DNA of 64,000 nucleotides from Cristatella mucedo (GCA_009760855.2 WPIO01000037.1:3230001-3294000); one strand, 5' to 3'. Positions 1 through 35,941 are shown, counted from the first letter of the stretch. Program-made: numbers and translations. The notes: generated by a model not told the origin, from the letters alone.

Positions 1-25
1 TGTTGTTGTGCCATTACGGCTCACC
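1..25 (-). mobile_element. tRNA-derived SINE, 5' end only (cut by window edge)
   Basis: GTGCCATTACGGCTCACC is the inverse of the 5' end of the SINE family (compare GTGTGCCATCACGGCTCACC at 54241-54261). The body lies outside the window. Confidence 0.55.
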
Positions 26-3000
26 ATGCATTTACCTCAATAAGCTATGAGCAAGTACTTTGACGTGTCAAGGTTCAAAAAGGTGGAGCATAAGTGGCAT
101 ATGGTGGCTACGTCAAAAGCAATTTTATGTGCAGATGCGTTGCTTCCGGTCTTTCTTCCGGGTTATTCAGGCAGGGTCCGCACTATCATTTATTACTATT
201 TTTAAGGCTTTCCTAGTACTTGGAATAATCAAAACTACGGTTTGAATTTCGAACACGTTTGCCTTTCGAAATGAACCATAAGAAAAAACTCCACTTTGCT
301 AAAGCTTGCTGACAAATTCTCCGACTATTGAACTATTAAAACTTGCTGACAAATTCACCGATAGCTCCCGCCTAGTGGTGTAAGCAATCGAAAGGGAGCA
401 GCAGACGATGCTCTGGCAGCTTATAGCAAGCGGTCGCGTCGACAGAGCCAGTCGATCGCTGAGACGGATCTCGAGCAGCAGCCGGTTCCTTCCGGCCGGA
501 GGCGGACGTAAGAAGAGGGCACGCCTGCAGTCGCGGCTCGAGAAAGTCTGCGGCGGCGCACTGAGGAGCACTTCGCAGCAGCTCTTCCGTCTTTTCGCCC
601 GGCCCATTTTCCAGCTGCAGCTGCACCTTTGGGCTGCCGTCGCGCCCCGGGCGCTTCAACGGCCAGCTCGTGGAGAGCTCGGCTCTTAAGTCACTAGCGT
701 CGCATCGCTACTCCCCGCCCCGGGGCGGCGTAACCCTTCGTCCCTCCGTCGCCTCCCGCGCCCCTCCAGCACCTGGTCAGGCAGCAACGAGAACGCGAGC
801 GAGCGTCCATCCCGAGAGCTTCCGCTGGCGGGGTGAGGGAAGCAAGCTCGGCAAGTCCAAGCCCGCCCGCCCCAGGGACGCTGGCGGTGCCAGCCGACGT
901 AATCGTGGCGAGCGACGGGCGGAGCGCCGGACTGGCTTAAAGCGGCCAAAACTAGCCACCTGCAGCTTGACGAAGAACGGCACTCTCTCAAGACTGCCAA
1001 GACGAGACTTAGCCGCTCCGTCTAACGCCGAAACGCAGATCTTGGCCAAGGAGTCAGCTGCTCGTTTTTCCAGACTGAGGTCGTAGTTTCCAGTACAGCG
1101 GCACGATTGCTTTTTTTTACGGAAGCGTTCGAGAGGCTTTTTCGCAAGCACTCGAGAGCGATTGTCGTAGCCGGCAGCAGCACGCGTGAGGCTGCTAAAT
1201 CGGCCGGCGTCTCTGCTTACGTTAATGCAAGCGAGACGGTCGAATCGGCTGCTCTCTTTACTTAATCTCGCTTACTTTTCAAGCGCCCTTACTAACTCTG
1301 TACACACCGCTGAATGCCGCGAGCCCGCACTGGTAAGCAACGAACGTCTACAACCGTCCACTGCAGCGGCGGCAGGCCCCAGAGGCCACTGGCCGTAGGC
1401 CGGCAGGCAGGTCGACGTGGCTGGCCGCCGGCAGACGCCCTCGACGGTACGGACGAGGCTGGGCTGACGTCGTCTAGCGGCCAGGACCGAGGCTGTTGGA
1501 GCGAGAGCATCCTAGGCGACGAGAGCTCCATCTCGCGCCGGCAGAAAGCTGCCGCAGAGAGCCATCGGCCGCTGCGGTCTCCCAGTGTCGCGGCACCCGG
1601 CACGTCGTAGCACGAGAGCAGGCGCCTCGAATGCTCGAGCACTCGGCCTGCATCCGGGGCGCGGCTCGAAACCGTCGCCAGTCACACCCGAGAACGAAAT
1701 CTTATACGCATGGGAGGGGTCTTCCGGTCGGCTGCTGCTCACACAACCGCCGGTATCGGTGGCGCGATTCCGGACTGAAAAAGAGGAAAGCTAGAGAAAG
1801 GTCATGCTGATTTAACAGCCTCTTTTACGTAGCAGCAGAGAAAACTCTTAACGGTGACTATCGCCAACTCTTTCTTGCAGTGGGCAATAAAGGGTCGTCC
1901 AGTACAGTGCTCGAACCCGCGACCTGGGTCAAGAAGAGCCAACACCTTACCCCAGGGCTAAGACCGAGGGGCGAAACGCACACGAAGAGTTACGCTGTGG
2001 GCAAACTGCCACTAACGCTCTCTAGTGTCGCTGGACTTGGTCGCTCAGGTAAAAAGGCAGCAGGAACTCGAGGCCATTTCGGTGCACTCGCGGCACACGT
2101 GAGGCAACCAGCCGAACGTCACAGCCCGATTCAGCGAAGGCGCCTACAATCACGCCTAAGCTGGTATCTATAAGTCACTCGAGTGCTGTGGCGCCGGCTG
2201 TTGCCCTCTCCTTGCTCATTAACCGCGGCTCTACAATGTTCCCTTGTATGCATAGCTGAATAAATATACGGCGACAATAGACAGCTAGGCCACGCAGCAT
2301 TATGAGCCAGCAGCTTCAGCATACCACCAAATGGGCATGCTCTCGAGAGCACAACAGCCAGACCAACCTAGACGCCGCTTTGTCCCGGGGCAAGGATACG
2401 TTTGGTGCACAGCTAACGTTGTATGGGTGTAATTGGCACGGCCTATTTTTCTCAACTTACACAGCATAGTGGCGAATATAATAGGCTTTCGCGGTTGCTA
2501 GGCAACGTTTAAGCATCCGGTGGTCCATGCCAAGTTTATCTGGTACCGATATCTCGGCTGGGGGGGGGGGGTCTCTCACGGCTTTTACAGCAGGCTCCAT
2601 CCAGTGTAGTCAGCCAGCTCATTCAATTAGGTGCAATCGAAAAGGTAGCCGCATTCACAGGCGATTGCCGCTGGGTTATTGCTGGATTACTGCTACAGCC
2701 GACTGGCCAAACTCTGCAAGCCACAGCAGCGATCTAGCCAGCTGCTAGCTAGTAGTACTAAGAGCCGCGACCACTAACCGACATGCTACGTCACAGCGTT
2801 CTCCGAATCCCATTCGTGCAAATAGACAAAACTCGTGTCTGCTCTGTTATCTTGACTTGCTAAGCCCTTCAGATTAACCCCTCCCCTAGTCGTTCGAACA
2901 AGTTGCTCACAATTTTTCGGAATTAGCTCGGCAGCAACACACGCCGAGCACAGAGAAGGTGAACAAAAACGACCGACACAAACGTTTTATTTCTTTAAGC

Positions 3001-3904
3001 AATGGATTAGCAGCAAGCTGGGCCGAGGCCAGCAGCTTACTCAAACTATCGAGTCTAGTCTGACTGACGCCTTAGCCGGGAGGACGGCTGCAGGGGATGG
3101 ATCGCTGCTGACTGCTGCTGGGGATGAGATGCAACAGCATTTGAGACGACTAGACAATGCGATAACTACCAATCTAGGGCCGTGAGCAGGATCGGCGTGC
3201 ATAGCGCAGCATCTTCACATAGCTCTTACGTCCGGAAAGGGAATACGGCCACAGCCAGATGGCTGGGCTCACCTCTCATTCAGAAACCAATAGATCGCTC
3301 CCAGCTCTTGTCTGACACTGTGCAGCGCCGCCGCCCTCGTTGAAATGCCGGCGGCTGTCATGTCGCTCTTAGTTTGTCGATAGGCCGGCTTAGTCATGCA
3401 CAGGCGATGAGGAATGCTCAGCTCGCTGACTGGTCGCCGGATCGCTCACGTGTCGGCGAGAGGATGATGGGCTGCGGATCGAAGGAAACTGGCAAACTGG
3501 CAACAACACGAGGCCGAAACTCGGAGTGCAGAGCTGCAGCTGCTCGAGCCGATCCCACTCGACGTGCACAGCACGGCTTGTCGGCTGCTTACGACGAAGT
3601 GTTCCCGTCGTCGGTGGTGCGGATACTGAAGGCGCCTTTCAGCATTCGACACGCAGCCAGCTTAGCCATGTCGGTAGGCATGTAGTATGGGCCGTTTTCT
3701 CCGCAATATATGTGTCTAGATTGCTCAGCATCGGAAGAAAACGGTTGAAAACAGATGGGCCCGAGTAAAAGCGAAGGATTGGCAAGAGCACGTAGCTGCG
3801 TAGAGGGCAGCACGAGAGCACGCTGAGAATGTCGCTGGGAGCAGCTCTGCAGTCAGCTGACTGAGCCCCTGACCCGCTGACCTGTGGTGGCCGATTGAGT
3901 GCAG
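26..3904. other. No gene recognised downstream of SMG8
   Basis: CpG-rich sequence at about 380-1200 and 1300-1650 has overlapping open frames on both strands with biased composition but no recognisable domain. A SINE lies at 1807-1970. No splice-linked exon pair could be supported. Confidence 0.5.
1807..1970 (-). mobile_element. tRNA-derived SINE
   Basis: In inverse: CCTTACC region, box-B-like GGGTTCGAGCACTG, GCCCACTGCAAGAAAGAG, CCGTTAAGAGTTTTCTCTGC, AAAAGAGGCTGTTAAATCAG. Same order as the other copies. Confidence 0.8.
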
Positions 3905-4095
3905 CAGCGCTGAGAGTCAGGCATGTGCCCGTACATTATGCATGCTAGCACTGTATTTGACCACTAACCATATGCACAAGCTTTCATCACAGCATCTGCA
4001 CAGTGCCTAGACAGAGAGGAAGTTCAATGAGGGTGGGACACAAATGTCTTAATATTATCATAATTATCTTTACCACCATTATTATTATTATTGCC
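3905..4095 (+). mobile_element. Old LINE family A 3' UTR remnant
   Basis: CCACTAACCATATGCACAAG, ATCACAGCATCTGCACAGTG, CCTAGACAGAGAGGAAGTTC and (ATT)n, all in the order of family A 3' ends but diverged. Immediately precedes the SPIN-like element. Confidence 0.65.
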
Positions 4096-4124
4096 CAGGT
4101 CTCATAAATCAATTGAATCTAAGG

Positions 4125-4309
4125 CAGTGGTTCTCAACTTTCCTAATGGCGCGACCTTTTAATGTAGTTCCTCATGTTGTGGCGACCGCTAGCCATAAAA
4201 TTGTGTACAAAATGTGGAAACTCGTGTTTTCCGATGGTCTTAGGCGACCCCTGTGAAAGAGTCGTTCGACCCCCCAAAGGGGTCGCGACCCACAGGTAGA
4301 GAACCGCTG
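4125..4309. mobile_element. SPIN-like hAT non-autonomous element
   Basis: 185 bp with hAT-type inverted ends: CAGTGGTTCTCAACTTTCC at the left and the inverse of CAGCGGTTCTCTACCTGTGG at the right. Internal landmarks include TTTTCCGATGGTCTTAGGCG and a self-complementary GGTCGCGACC near the right end. Flanks ATCTAAGG and ACCTAGGG are a degraded 8-bp target duplication (6 of 8 identical). From memory the sequence closely matches the SPIN family of hAT transposons. It has no coding capacity and must have been mobilised in trans. Confidence 0.85.
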
Positions 4310-4720
4310 ACCTAGGGCCTCTTTTGGCAACTTGCTAACCCAACCACAGGTTATGACGGCCGAATGCAGAGGCCGGTTATAGATACATGAATGCATCAGG
4401 CAATGTCAAGCAAGGCGAATACAATTTTGCCAAAGACACATGCACGGGCTCGCCGCTCACGCACAGACATTACACATGGCCAGCAACACAAAGGCAAGGC
4501 AATCGTATGCTATGCCTGGCCGTAATGTTGCCCTACAAATAAGGACCAATATTCCCACCATGGCTAGCCCACAAGGCTGTACAGGCGACAAAACGGCAGT
4601 GGGCGCCGTGCACCAAAGTTCGGCGAAGCCTGACCTTGGCCAAGAACATACCAGCCACTGGGGAAGGTCGGTCCACCTCATCTACTCCCTCACACGTGCA
4701 TACAAGCACGCAGCGTAGAG

Positions 4721-4721
<1 letters not shown>

Positions 4722-4757
<36 letters not shown>
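4722..4757. repeat. (CA)n microsatellite
   Basis: About 18 CA units directly upstream of a SINE copy. Confidence 0.95.
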
Positions 4758-4758
<1 letters not shown>

Positions 4759-4782
4759 CCCGGATCGTAAAGAGCGATCTTA

Positions 4783-4965
4783 ACTTACCTCCTGGGCAAA
4801 GAGGCTAGTACTTTACGACCCAGGTGGTGGGTTCGAGCTCAACGTAAGCAGTGGTGTGCAGGCTCGTCTGCTGCTATACAAACGAGGCCGTCGAATCAGC
4901 CTTGACCTTACCCCTGCGTTAAGACCCAGGGGCTGCTATACAAATGAGGCCGTTCAATTAGCAAA
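4783..4965 (+). mobile_element. tRNA-derived SINE with duplicated tail
   Basis: TTACGACCCAGGTGGTGGGT, TCGAGCTC box B, then GCTATACAAACGAGGCCGTC and AATCAGCC. After 40 bp of unrelated/5'-like sequence the tail is repeated (GGCTGCTATACAAATGAGGC, CGTTCAATTAGC). This is two tails in tandem or a nested insertion. Confidence 0.65.
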
Positions 4966-5533
4966 CATTTCAACCTTTGAACGGTGCCACTTTAGCTGCC
5001 ACATGCTGCTGAGCTCTGCGACCAAGCTACAACTGGGCTGATTGAGGATTGTGAATAACAATACTGGCACTACGAACATGTAGACTACTCGAGTGCACTG
5101 TCGGTGCCTGCAGAAGGATCAGCCATGGTAATAGTATTCGTTCTACGAGTAGGCTGAACATGATGTACGAGCTAGCATGGACAGTAAGGAGGCCGCATAG
5201 CCTGACATAGTGCCTATCATTACTTGATGCCATCTTAGACACGTGCACACGGGCGCGGCGGCGGCGCGATTATTCATCAGCCAATGCTGAGTAAGCCGTA
5301 GGAGAAGAAGTTTGGCTGATGCAACACCCTCTCTTGTACGAGAGGCAGTAATGCATTAGTGGCTATCACCAGCTTTCGGCAGGCAGTAACGGATTACCTT
5401 CGGCAGAGCTCGCATTCCTCGATCTATGCGAGAGCCGTATTGCTGGCTAACATCCAGGGCCGAAGATGAAACCGCATCAAACAAAAATGATCATCGACCG
5501 ACACATATATGTAGGCGAGGTTACACCCAGGCT

Positions 5534-29540
<24,007 letters not shown>

Positions 29541-29683
29541 CTAAAAAGAAGGCACCACGTAGCAGCAGCGGTGGCCAAGCGTGCAGTTAGCGTGCTCCGC
29601 CAGGCGACTTCCGGCTTCGTCTGCCGCACTCTGGCTAGCTAGCCAGCTGGCTAGCGAGCTAGCTATTAGGTGCCGAGGCACAC

Positions 29684-29703
29684 TTTGGCGAAACAGGCGG
29701 CAT
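29684..29703 (-). CDS. SMG8: Candidate SMG8 first coding exon (low confidence)
   Basis: The first recognised SMG8 exon begins with the third base of a codon and has no in-frame ATG before the upstream stop, so an earlier exon must supply the start. An ATG at 29703-29701 gives MPPVSP plus two bases, then a GT at 29683. This is the phase required, and the intron would be 143 bp. The donor (GTGTGC) is weak, the sequence before the ATG is unremarkable, and the SMG8 N-terminus is not conserved, so homology cannot confirm it. Confidence 0.25.
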
Positions 29704-31689
29704 TCGTTCCTTTATCTTTTGCCCGGCTAGCGACTCTTGCAAACCGACTGGAAAACGGAGCCTGAAAGAGCGGTGACGCTGAGCTGGACAGCAGATGGGA
29801 TTGCACGAGCAGCGGTGGCCATGCTGCCGTGCAGCCTCGCTGTCTTGGTAGCGCGCGAACGACTGCAGGCAAAGAGAAACAGGAAGCGAGAGAGACCGAA
29901 CGAGAGACGACGACTGGCGTAGCCAAATGCATCGGACGACGTGCCTCCCTACGAGCGTGTTTGAAGTGAGCGAGAACGGCCATAGAAGCTGAAGAGCCGA
30001 CACACCTTAAAAGATGACAAATCTTTGAACTAAACCTGCTAGGCTAGGCTAGGCCGACAAGAGATATTCTGCTCGGACACGTGACACGGGAGTGACATTA
30101 TTTTCTTATTTTTGCACCAGCGGTGGCTAGGCGGCTACCAGGGGCTGCCCAGATGTGTGGGGGATGGTGGGAAGGCAGTCGCCCAATCGTTGCAGCTACG
30201 GCAGGCCTGGCCGTTCCAGCTGACCAGCTACGACCAGGATAGGGCGTGTAAGAGATTTCCCGCAGGGGGGAGGGGGGTTCAACGACAGTGCTGCTCACAG
30301 AAATTCGGAGACGGGCGAGGCAGGGGGCGCGGGTGAAATTCCCTGACGCGCAAGGACATATACATACGCATACGCTTCCAACCGAAATACCAAGCAATAT
30401 TCAATCATATACGCTTACTTGCGCAGGGCTGCAAGCGTGACGAATAAATTTAGTCAAGACAGAGCGTAGCAGCACCAACGTCCGTCAGCAATCCGCTGGC
30501 GGCTGCTGCAGCGGCACAACCCGTGGAAGTCGCGCGTGAGCTCGCGCTTGGATCAGCGAAGCAAAAAAATGAGAGAGAAAAAAGCCATAAATCGGCGAAT
30601 ACTCGGCGCTCCGCGTCACATTCTTTGCGCTCACCCGTCAACGCCATCGGGTAGAGAAAACTGTACTCCGCAGTCGGCCAAGAGCGCGGCCATCGCTGCC
30701 TCTATTTCCTAGCTCCTGCAACCAAGAGGTAAGGTGAAGGATGCAATTGCATTTTAATCATCCGCCTGGCTTGCGGCGAGCCCTGTCAGCACAGGCTCAC
30801 TGAGAAAAGAAGAGGCTAACAGAGAGAGAATATGTCAAGCGTGTCAATGTGTTTGTACTTGACGAGTGAAGACGCAGAGAGCGGCAATGTTTCGCTGGGC
30901 TACGTAACGCAAACGCTCCCCTTCCGTGCAAGCTTAGTGGTGAGCTCGGCTCGGCGCGCTGTCGCGTGCAGCGAGGCTTGGCTACCGCGCGCGCTTACGC
31001 CGGACTATGCTAATTAGTATCGAATTTCCGTCGCATTTTGCCTGCACAGTGACGTCAGCGGTCCCAGAGAGCAGTCACTCCATCTCGTCAGCTATGCGCG
31101 CGCGCTAGCGCGTTTTGGTTAGTGTGAGCTTCTCCTAGGGAGCGAACGTCGGCGTCCGCGACCCGTTAACGACAAATAAAAGGAGAGGTCGCCCGAGTCG
31201 CCGGCATCGTTCGCAGTGCGGCAGACGAGCCTCGGTGGCTACTGTCGCCGCCGCTTCCGGCGGGCGGCGCAGAAGTCCGGGCTCGAGCCCACGACTTGGC
31301 TGTCGAAGCGCGAGCGCCTGTCATACTGCGTGCGTGTGTCAGCTGGCGACCGGCCGAAGCCAGCCGCCACTAACTAACCGTTGCTAGCTTCTGTCGGCCG
31401 AGCGGAAATTCTGTCCAGTCGGGCTGTTATCCGGTTTGTAGCAATCCGCCCATAGCAAGTTGAATCTGGCCGCCGTCTTCCGGTGCCAGCTAGCAGCACG
31501 GGCGGGGGGGGGGGGGGGGGGGTAGTGGCACAGACCGAAGCGGCCGCGCCCGCTCGCACCGCTGGTGAGACTCGCGAACTGTAACAGCCGCCGTCGCTTT
31601 GCCAATTTTGGGCGAGAAGCTGTCGCTATGTTCGTTGAAGCCATGTTTGGACGAACGCAAGCTTTGCTGGTCCACCGGCGTGTGCGATC
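29704..31689. other. Intergenic/5' region of SMG8, CpG-rich
   Basis: GC-rich DNA including a palindromic CRE-like TGACGTCA (about 31050) and a G run at 31503-31522. It probably holds the SMG8 promoter and 5' UTR. A consensus donor GAG/GTAAGG on the plus strand at about 30730 has no identified exon partner. Open frames here show no recognisable domain. Confidence 0.4.
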
Positions 31690-31830
31690 AGCCACGTATT
31701 GTGTATGTGCAAAACTCTGCAGCTAGGCCTAGTCTGTCATGAGCGTTGCGGTTGACACATCGCACCGCTTCTCGCCGACCTGCACTGGCTTTCAATCAAG
31801 CAGCATATCGACTTCAATACGAGTCCCAGC
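31690..31830 (+). mobile_element. LINE family A fragment
   Basis: About 140 bp matching the QLVQNSAARLVC, HHTTSRRPALAP coding stretch of other family A copies. Both ends are truncated against other sequence. Confidence 0.75.
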
Positions 31831-32367
31831 GGTTTGAGAACGTGTCGCCTTTGCTGAAAGAGCTAGGATAGTTGCCGGTTGAGCAAAGGATACAGAGAAA
31901 AGTTCTTACGCTGACCCACAAGGCCCGCCACGGCTTGGCTCCTTCGTATCTAGCTGAACTGCTACATCAGTTTCAGCCTGTTCGCGCCCTCAGGTCCTGT
32001 GTGGACAATAAATTAGCTGTCCCATTCCTCCACTTAAAGACAGTTGGCGACAGAAGCTTTAGCTCTGCAGGTCCTATGTGGAACTCGCTTCCACAATTCT
32101 TACACAACGACATATACTTTCCAACTGCCGACTATGGCACATCTTTTTCAGCGGTCCTGAACTGCTACTTCTATGCTACTCACTACCTCAACTGCTCTCC
32201 TAACTCTGCTATGCTTCTCACTTTCTCTTTGTTGCGTGAGACGAAGTCTGTTGGCTACCGAATGCGTACCGAAAGCCGCTTAGGCTGTGAGTGCGCTATA
32301 CAAAACTCTCCTGCGTAACGCCCACACGGTCTATATGACTTTGTGGAGTTACTGACGGAGATACATT
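31830..32367 (+). mobile_element. LINE family B copy, C-terminus and 3' end
   Basis: Encodes VEQRIQRKVLTLTHKARHGL, APSYLAELLHQF, NKLAVPFLHLKTVGDRSFSS and GPMWNSLPQFL, ending RTESRLGCECAIQNSPA and stop at 32318. This is the usual L2-like C-terminal region. The 3' end is GTGGAGTTACTGACGGAGAT followed by ACATTG. It is flanked on both sides by family A pieces (31690-31830 and 32366 onward). Confidence 0.85.
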
Positions 32368-33485
32368 GCCAAGCACAGTCTAGGCTTTCACTCCTATGCA
32401 GATGACACTCAGTTGTACCTTTGCTTTGATCCCTCCCATCCTTCGAGCACCTCGAATTCTCTCAACTCACTTGCTGCATGTGTTGATGACATCCGCACAT
32501 AGATGGCAGCAAATTTTCTTAAACTAGAGGATGATAAAATTAACTTTAGTTATGGGCAAACCCAGTGCGATTCAGAAATAGGAAAGGCTGCCGCTCAAAA
32601 TTGGCTCTGCCAGCATATCTCCTACTGAATCAGCTCGAAATGTAGTTGTATGTTCCAAAGTGACCTCTTGTTAGACGACCACATCAGTTCCACAATCAAG
32701 TCTGCCTACTTTCAGATACATAACAACGCTAAAATACGGGTTTGTTTAGATAAGGATATCACGTCCAAGTTGGTTCATGCATTTGTGACATCCCATCTTG
32801 ATATCTGTAACTCACTGCTTACTGGCCTACCGGAATGTGCAATCAGGTGATTGCAGCTGGTGCAAAACTCTGCAGCTAGGTTTGTCTGTCGTGAGCGTCG
32901 CAGTTGCCACATCACACCATTTCTCGCCAACCTGCACTGGCTCCCAGTCAAGATACGGGTCTACTTCAAGGTTTCGTCGCTCCTTTTAGGTCACTTCATT
33001 CTTTGGCTCCAGCTTATCTCTCAGATCTACTCCCCCATCAGGCCAAGCATCGTACCACCCGCTTTTCGGAATCCAACAGTCTACCAATACCTCGTACAAA
33101 CCTCAAATCCTTTGGAGACAATGCATTTAGTTCGTATGCTCCCAAAGCCTGGAACTCCCTCTCGACCTGCGTCAGAACATCCCCTGACCTGACCACTTTT
33201 AAAATGAACTTGAAAACACTTATTTAGGACAGCATATAGTGGGTCCCTGTGATTAGTCCTTGATGTGCTTATGCGTGCCGACACTGTGCACGCTGCCACT
33301 AACCACATTTGCATGCTGACCCTGTGCATGTCACCCCTAACCATATTATTCATTTTGTTTATCAAGCATGATACCACTCACCATTCAATTGCGTTTCCCT
33401 TTGCAGCAAACGTAAAGCGCCTAGACAGAGAGATTGAGTTCTCTGAGTGCTCTTTATCATGTGCATTATTATTATTATTATTAAA
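32366..33485 (+). mobile_element. LINE family A copy, RT to 3' end with ATT tail
   Basis: Begins in the RT core (GFHSYADDTQLYLCFD across one frame), continues with VMFQSDLLLDDHISST, LVHAFVTSHLDICNSLLTGL and LAPAYLSDLLPHQAKHRTT, and ends NLKTLI plus stop at 33227. A 250-bp 3' UTR, the family stem-loop (about 33412-33450) and (ATT)n follow. It is the clearest 3' end of family A in this window. Confidence 0.9.
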
Positions 33486-33995
33486 AGTTATATCGCTCAC
33501 TTTTAGGTTCCTTCAATGTCTAGCTCCAGCAAAATTAACACCCTTAACCCTAAACCCCACCACAATGCTAGGCGTCGTACCGATCGCTTTTATGACTCGA
33601 ATCCTGTAGCTATGCTTCGAACCAATCTCAAATTCTTTGGAGACCATGCCTTGAGGTCGTATTCATCCAAAGCCTTGAAGTCACTCCCGACTTACGTTAC
33701 GATATCCCCCCCGACTGCGACATTAAAAGTGAAGCTAAGAACACCCGTTTCTCGCAGCGTTCGGCGGGCTCTTGGAATTTGTCCTTTGCGTGCCTGTGCG
33801 TGCTTACAATGTGCGCGTTACCACAAACCATACTGTGCACGTTATCACTGCACACTATCATATGCTTGTTAACACTGTCTGTGCACTTAACTACTAACCA
33901 TGCTTACTATCCAGCCTAAATGTAAAATGCCGGAAGATAATAAGTGGGTATCCGAGGGTGCAATGCCAATGCATTGTTATTAGTAGTAGTAATTC
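33486..33995 (+). mobile_element. Diverged LINE family A-like copy, C-terminus and 3' UTR
   Basis: Directly behind the previous ATT tail. Encodes LKFFGDHALRSYSSKALKS and LPTYVTISPPTATLKVKLRT before a 3' UTR with the same order of CACTAACCAT-like repeats. The 3' stem-loop is eroded. Confidence 0.75.
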
Positions 33996-34129
33996 GCTAC
34001 GAATTGAAGACCATCCCGGGTGGGGGAATAAAGTTATCGCTCACCGAGTAAAGGAGTGTTGCTCCTCGCGCTAACTTATCTAGGCGAAAAGGAAGCTGAC
34101 CAAGAAGTAGAAGGCCGTTGACGTGCGTG

Positions 34130-34445
34130 CTCGAAAGTATCAAAGAAAGATTCTTAACGTAATGCAATGTATCTGTAACTCCACAAAGTCATAACGACTA
34201 TATGGGTGTTATGCAGGAGAGTTTTGTTTAGCGAGCTCACAGCTTAAGCGCACTCGAAGCTTAAGCGGCTTTCAGTAAGCATTCGGTAGCCAACAGACTT
34301 CGACACACGCAGCAAAGAGAAAGTGGGAAGCATAGCCGAGTCAGGAGAGCAGTTGAGGTAGTGAGTGGCGTTGAAGTAGCAGCTCAGGACCGCTGAAAAG
34401 GATGAGCCATAGTCGGCAGCAGGAGAGCAAGTGAGGTGAAGCACC
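34130..34445 (-). mobile_element. LINE family B 3' end, minus orientation
   Basis: Inverse of the family B 3' end: ATGTATCTGTAACTCCACAA, then GCAGGAGAGTTTTGTTTAGC and the inverted coding end. 5'-truncated at about 34445. Confidence 0.85.
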
Positions 34446-35780
34446 CGCTTGCAAGAACGGTCAAGGTCAGCCCGACCGGAACGACGAATGACGAAAAAAA
34501 TATGGCAGACAAAAGTTTAGTACCCTAGCCGTCGCCGCGCCTGAGTTCAAAATCCCAATGCTGTCCGTGGTGCACGCGAAGTAGTGCACTTTGATGCCCG
34601 CCACTGAGCTCAGTAACGGGCTTCCGCTTTGCTACGGGCCTCCTTTAGCTGCGAGCTTTTGCTTTACTGGGCGCTTTGCCTTATTTGCTTATCCGCGTGG
34701 AACGCAGATTTGGTCGTCTCGCGAACTCTTTATCGGCTCTTCGAGCTAGGAAGGGGCGCCAAAGCTCAGCAAAGCGCGTAAAACCGCTGCTTCCGCTGCG
34801 GTCCGAAAAGTTGCCGGTCGCTTAGCAGGAAGACACGGCGGAATGTGCATTCGACATGCGTGCGAGGGCCAGGGAGCGAGCGCAGCCAATCAGCTCGCGC
34901 GCGAGTGCCTCCGTACAGCTTCTCAGACCGGATGCGGTGCGCCCGCCGTTTTCTTGAGTTCCCTGTGTCAAGCTACGGCTGCTTAGCGCGTTACGGCGGC
35001 AAGTTGCGAATCTTGATAGACGGCCACATTGACATAGCCTGATAGACGGCCACATTGACGCTTTTTACATTTCATCTAGCCGCCACACGGGGGGGGGGGG
35101 GTTGGGGAGGCTCTCGCGTAGCCCTGCAGAAAAGCAAACGTGGCCGATCGCTGTATGCACGACGTGCGTTTTATTGCCGACGCTGCTCGCACGCATAATC
35201 TCTGCAGAGAAGCAGAAGGCTGTTTCGCGTCTCTGTAAATTGGCGTTGGAGAGAGGGAGCGAGCTCATTAACGACGGCGGCAAAGGCAAGTACGAGGAGC
35301 GGCCGGAAAGCCACGCCTGGCTGAACTGCTTCATCGGTTTAAGCGTCGTCGTGACCTCAGGTGATGTGAGGACATTGCTCTAGCCGTATCGTTTGTTGCG
35401 CCACTCTACTGGTGGCAAAAGTGTTTGCTCATCTCCTTCCAAGACTTGGAACTCACTTCCGAAATTCTAGCGCAACGCCACTCTCATTCCTGTGCTGACT
35501 GTTTCGTCCTTCCAGCCGTTCTAGACGGCCACTTTTGTACCGCGCGGCGTCCTTCCGCACGTGTCAGTCTTCCTCACTCATTGTCTCGCACGGTCGCACG
35601 GTGTCTCCGTCGAACTAAACGCTTTTGCCTCCATGAGCTTATAGAAAGCCGCGCAGTCTTTGGGTTCGCAATAAAAAAAAAGCCCTTCGGCAAGCGGGCG
35701 CCTGGTCTTTGTAGCGCGCCGTGCAGTTACGCGCAAGCGAAAACGGTTACGCGGATTTACGGACACCGGGGGACGCGAGC
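34446..35780. other. Intergenic region upstream of the lectin gene
   Basis: No gene, repeat family or domain recognised apart from a G run near 35091. Open frames on both strands show only composition bias. Confidence 0.4.
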
Positions 35781-35781
35781 G

Positions 35782-35814
35782 GTCACGTGACGCCAGCCGA
35801 CGAAGGCACGTGAC
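35782..35814 (+). promoter_or_regulatory. Pair of CACGTG E-boxes upstream of the lectin start
   Basis: GTCACGTGAC (35782-35791) and GCACGTGAC (35806-35814) lie 128-160 bp before the lectin ATG, in CpG-rich DNA. The first is a perfect palindrome of the type bound by bHLH-zip factors (USF/MITF/TFEB class). No TATA box is evident, so this may be a CpG-type promoter. Confidence 0.35.
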
Positions 35815-35941
35815 GCTCGCCCGCCGCCGCCGCCGGACCCCGCCCAGACGTCAGTCATCGAAGCCACAGCCCCCCCCCACCACCCGACCACCCACCCCGA
35901 CACAGTCATCGTCGCCCTTGAGCTACCCTTGCCGCTACGGG

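Noticed and set aside
30700-30740. Plus-strand exon ending at a consensus donor GAG/GTAAGG
   Set aside because: No acceptor-linked partner or coding content found; could be chance.
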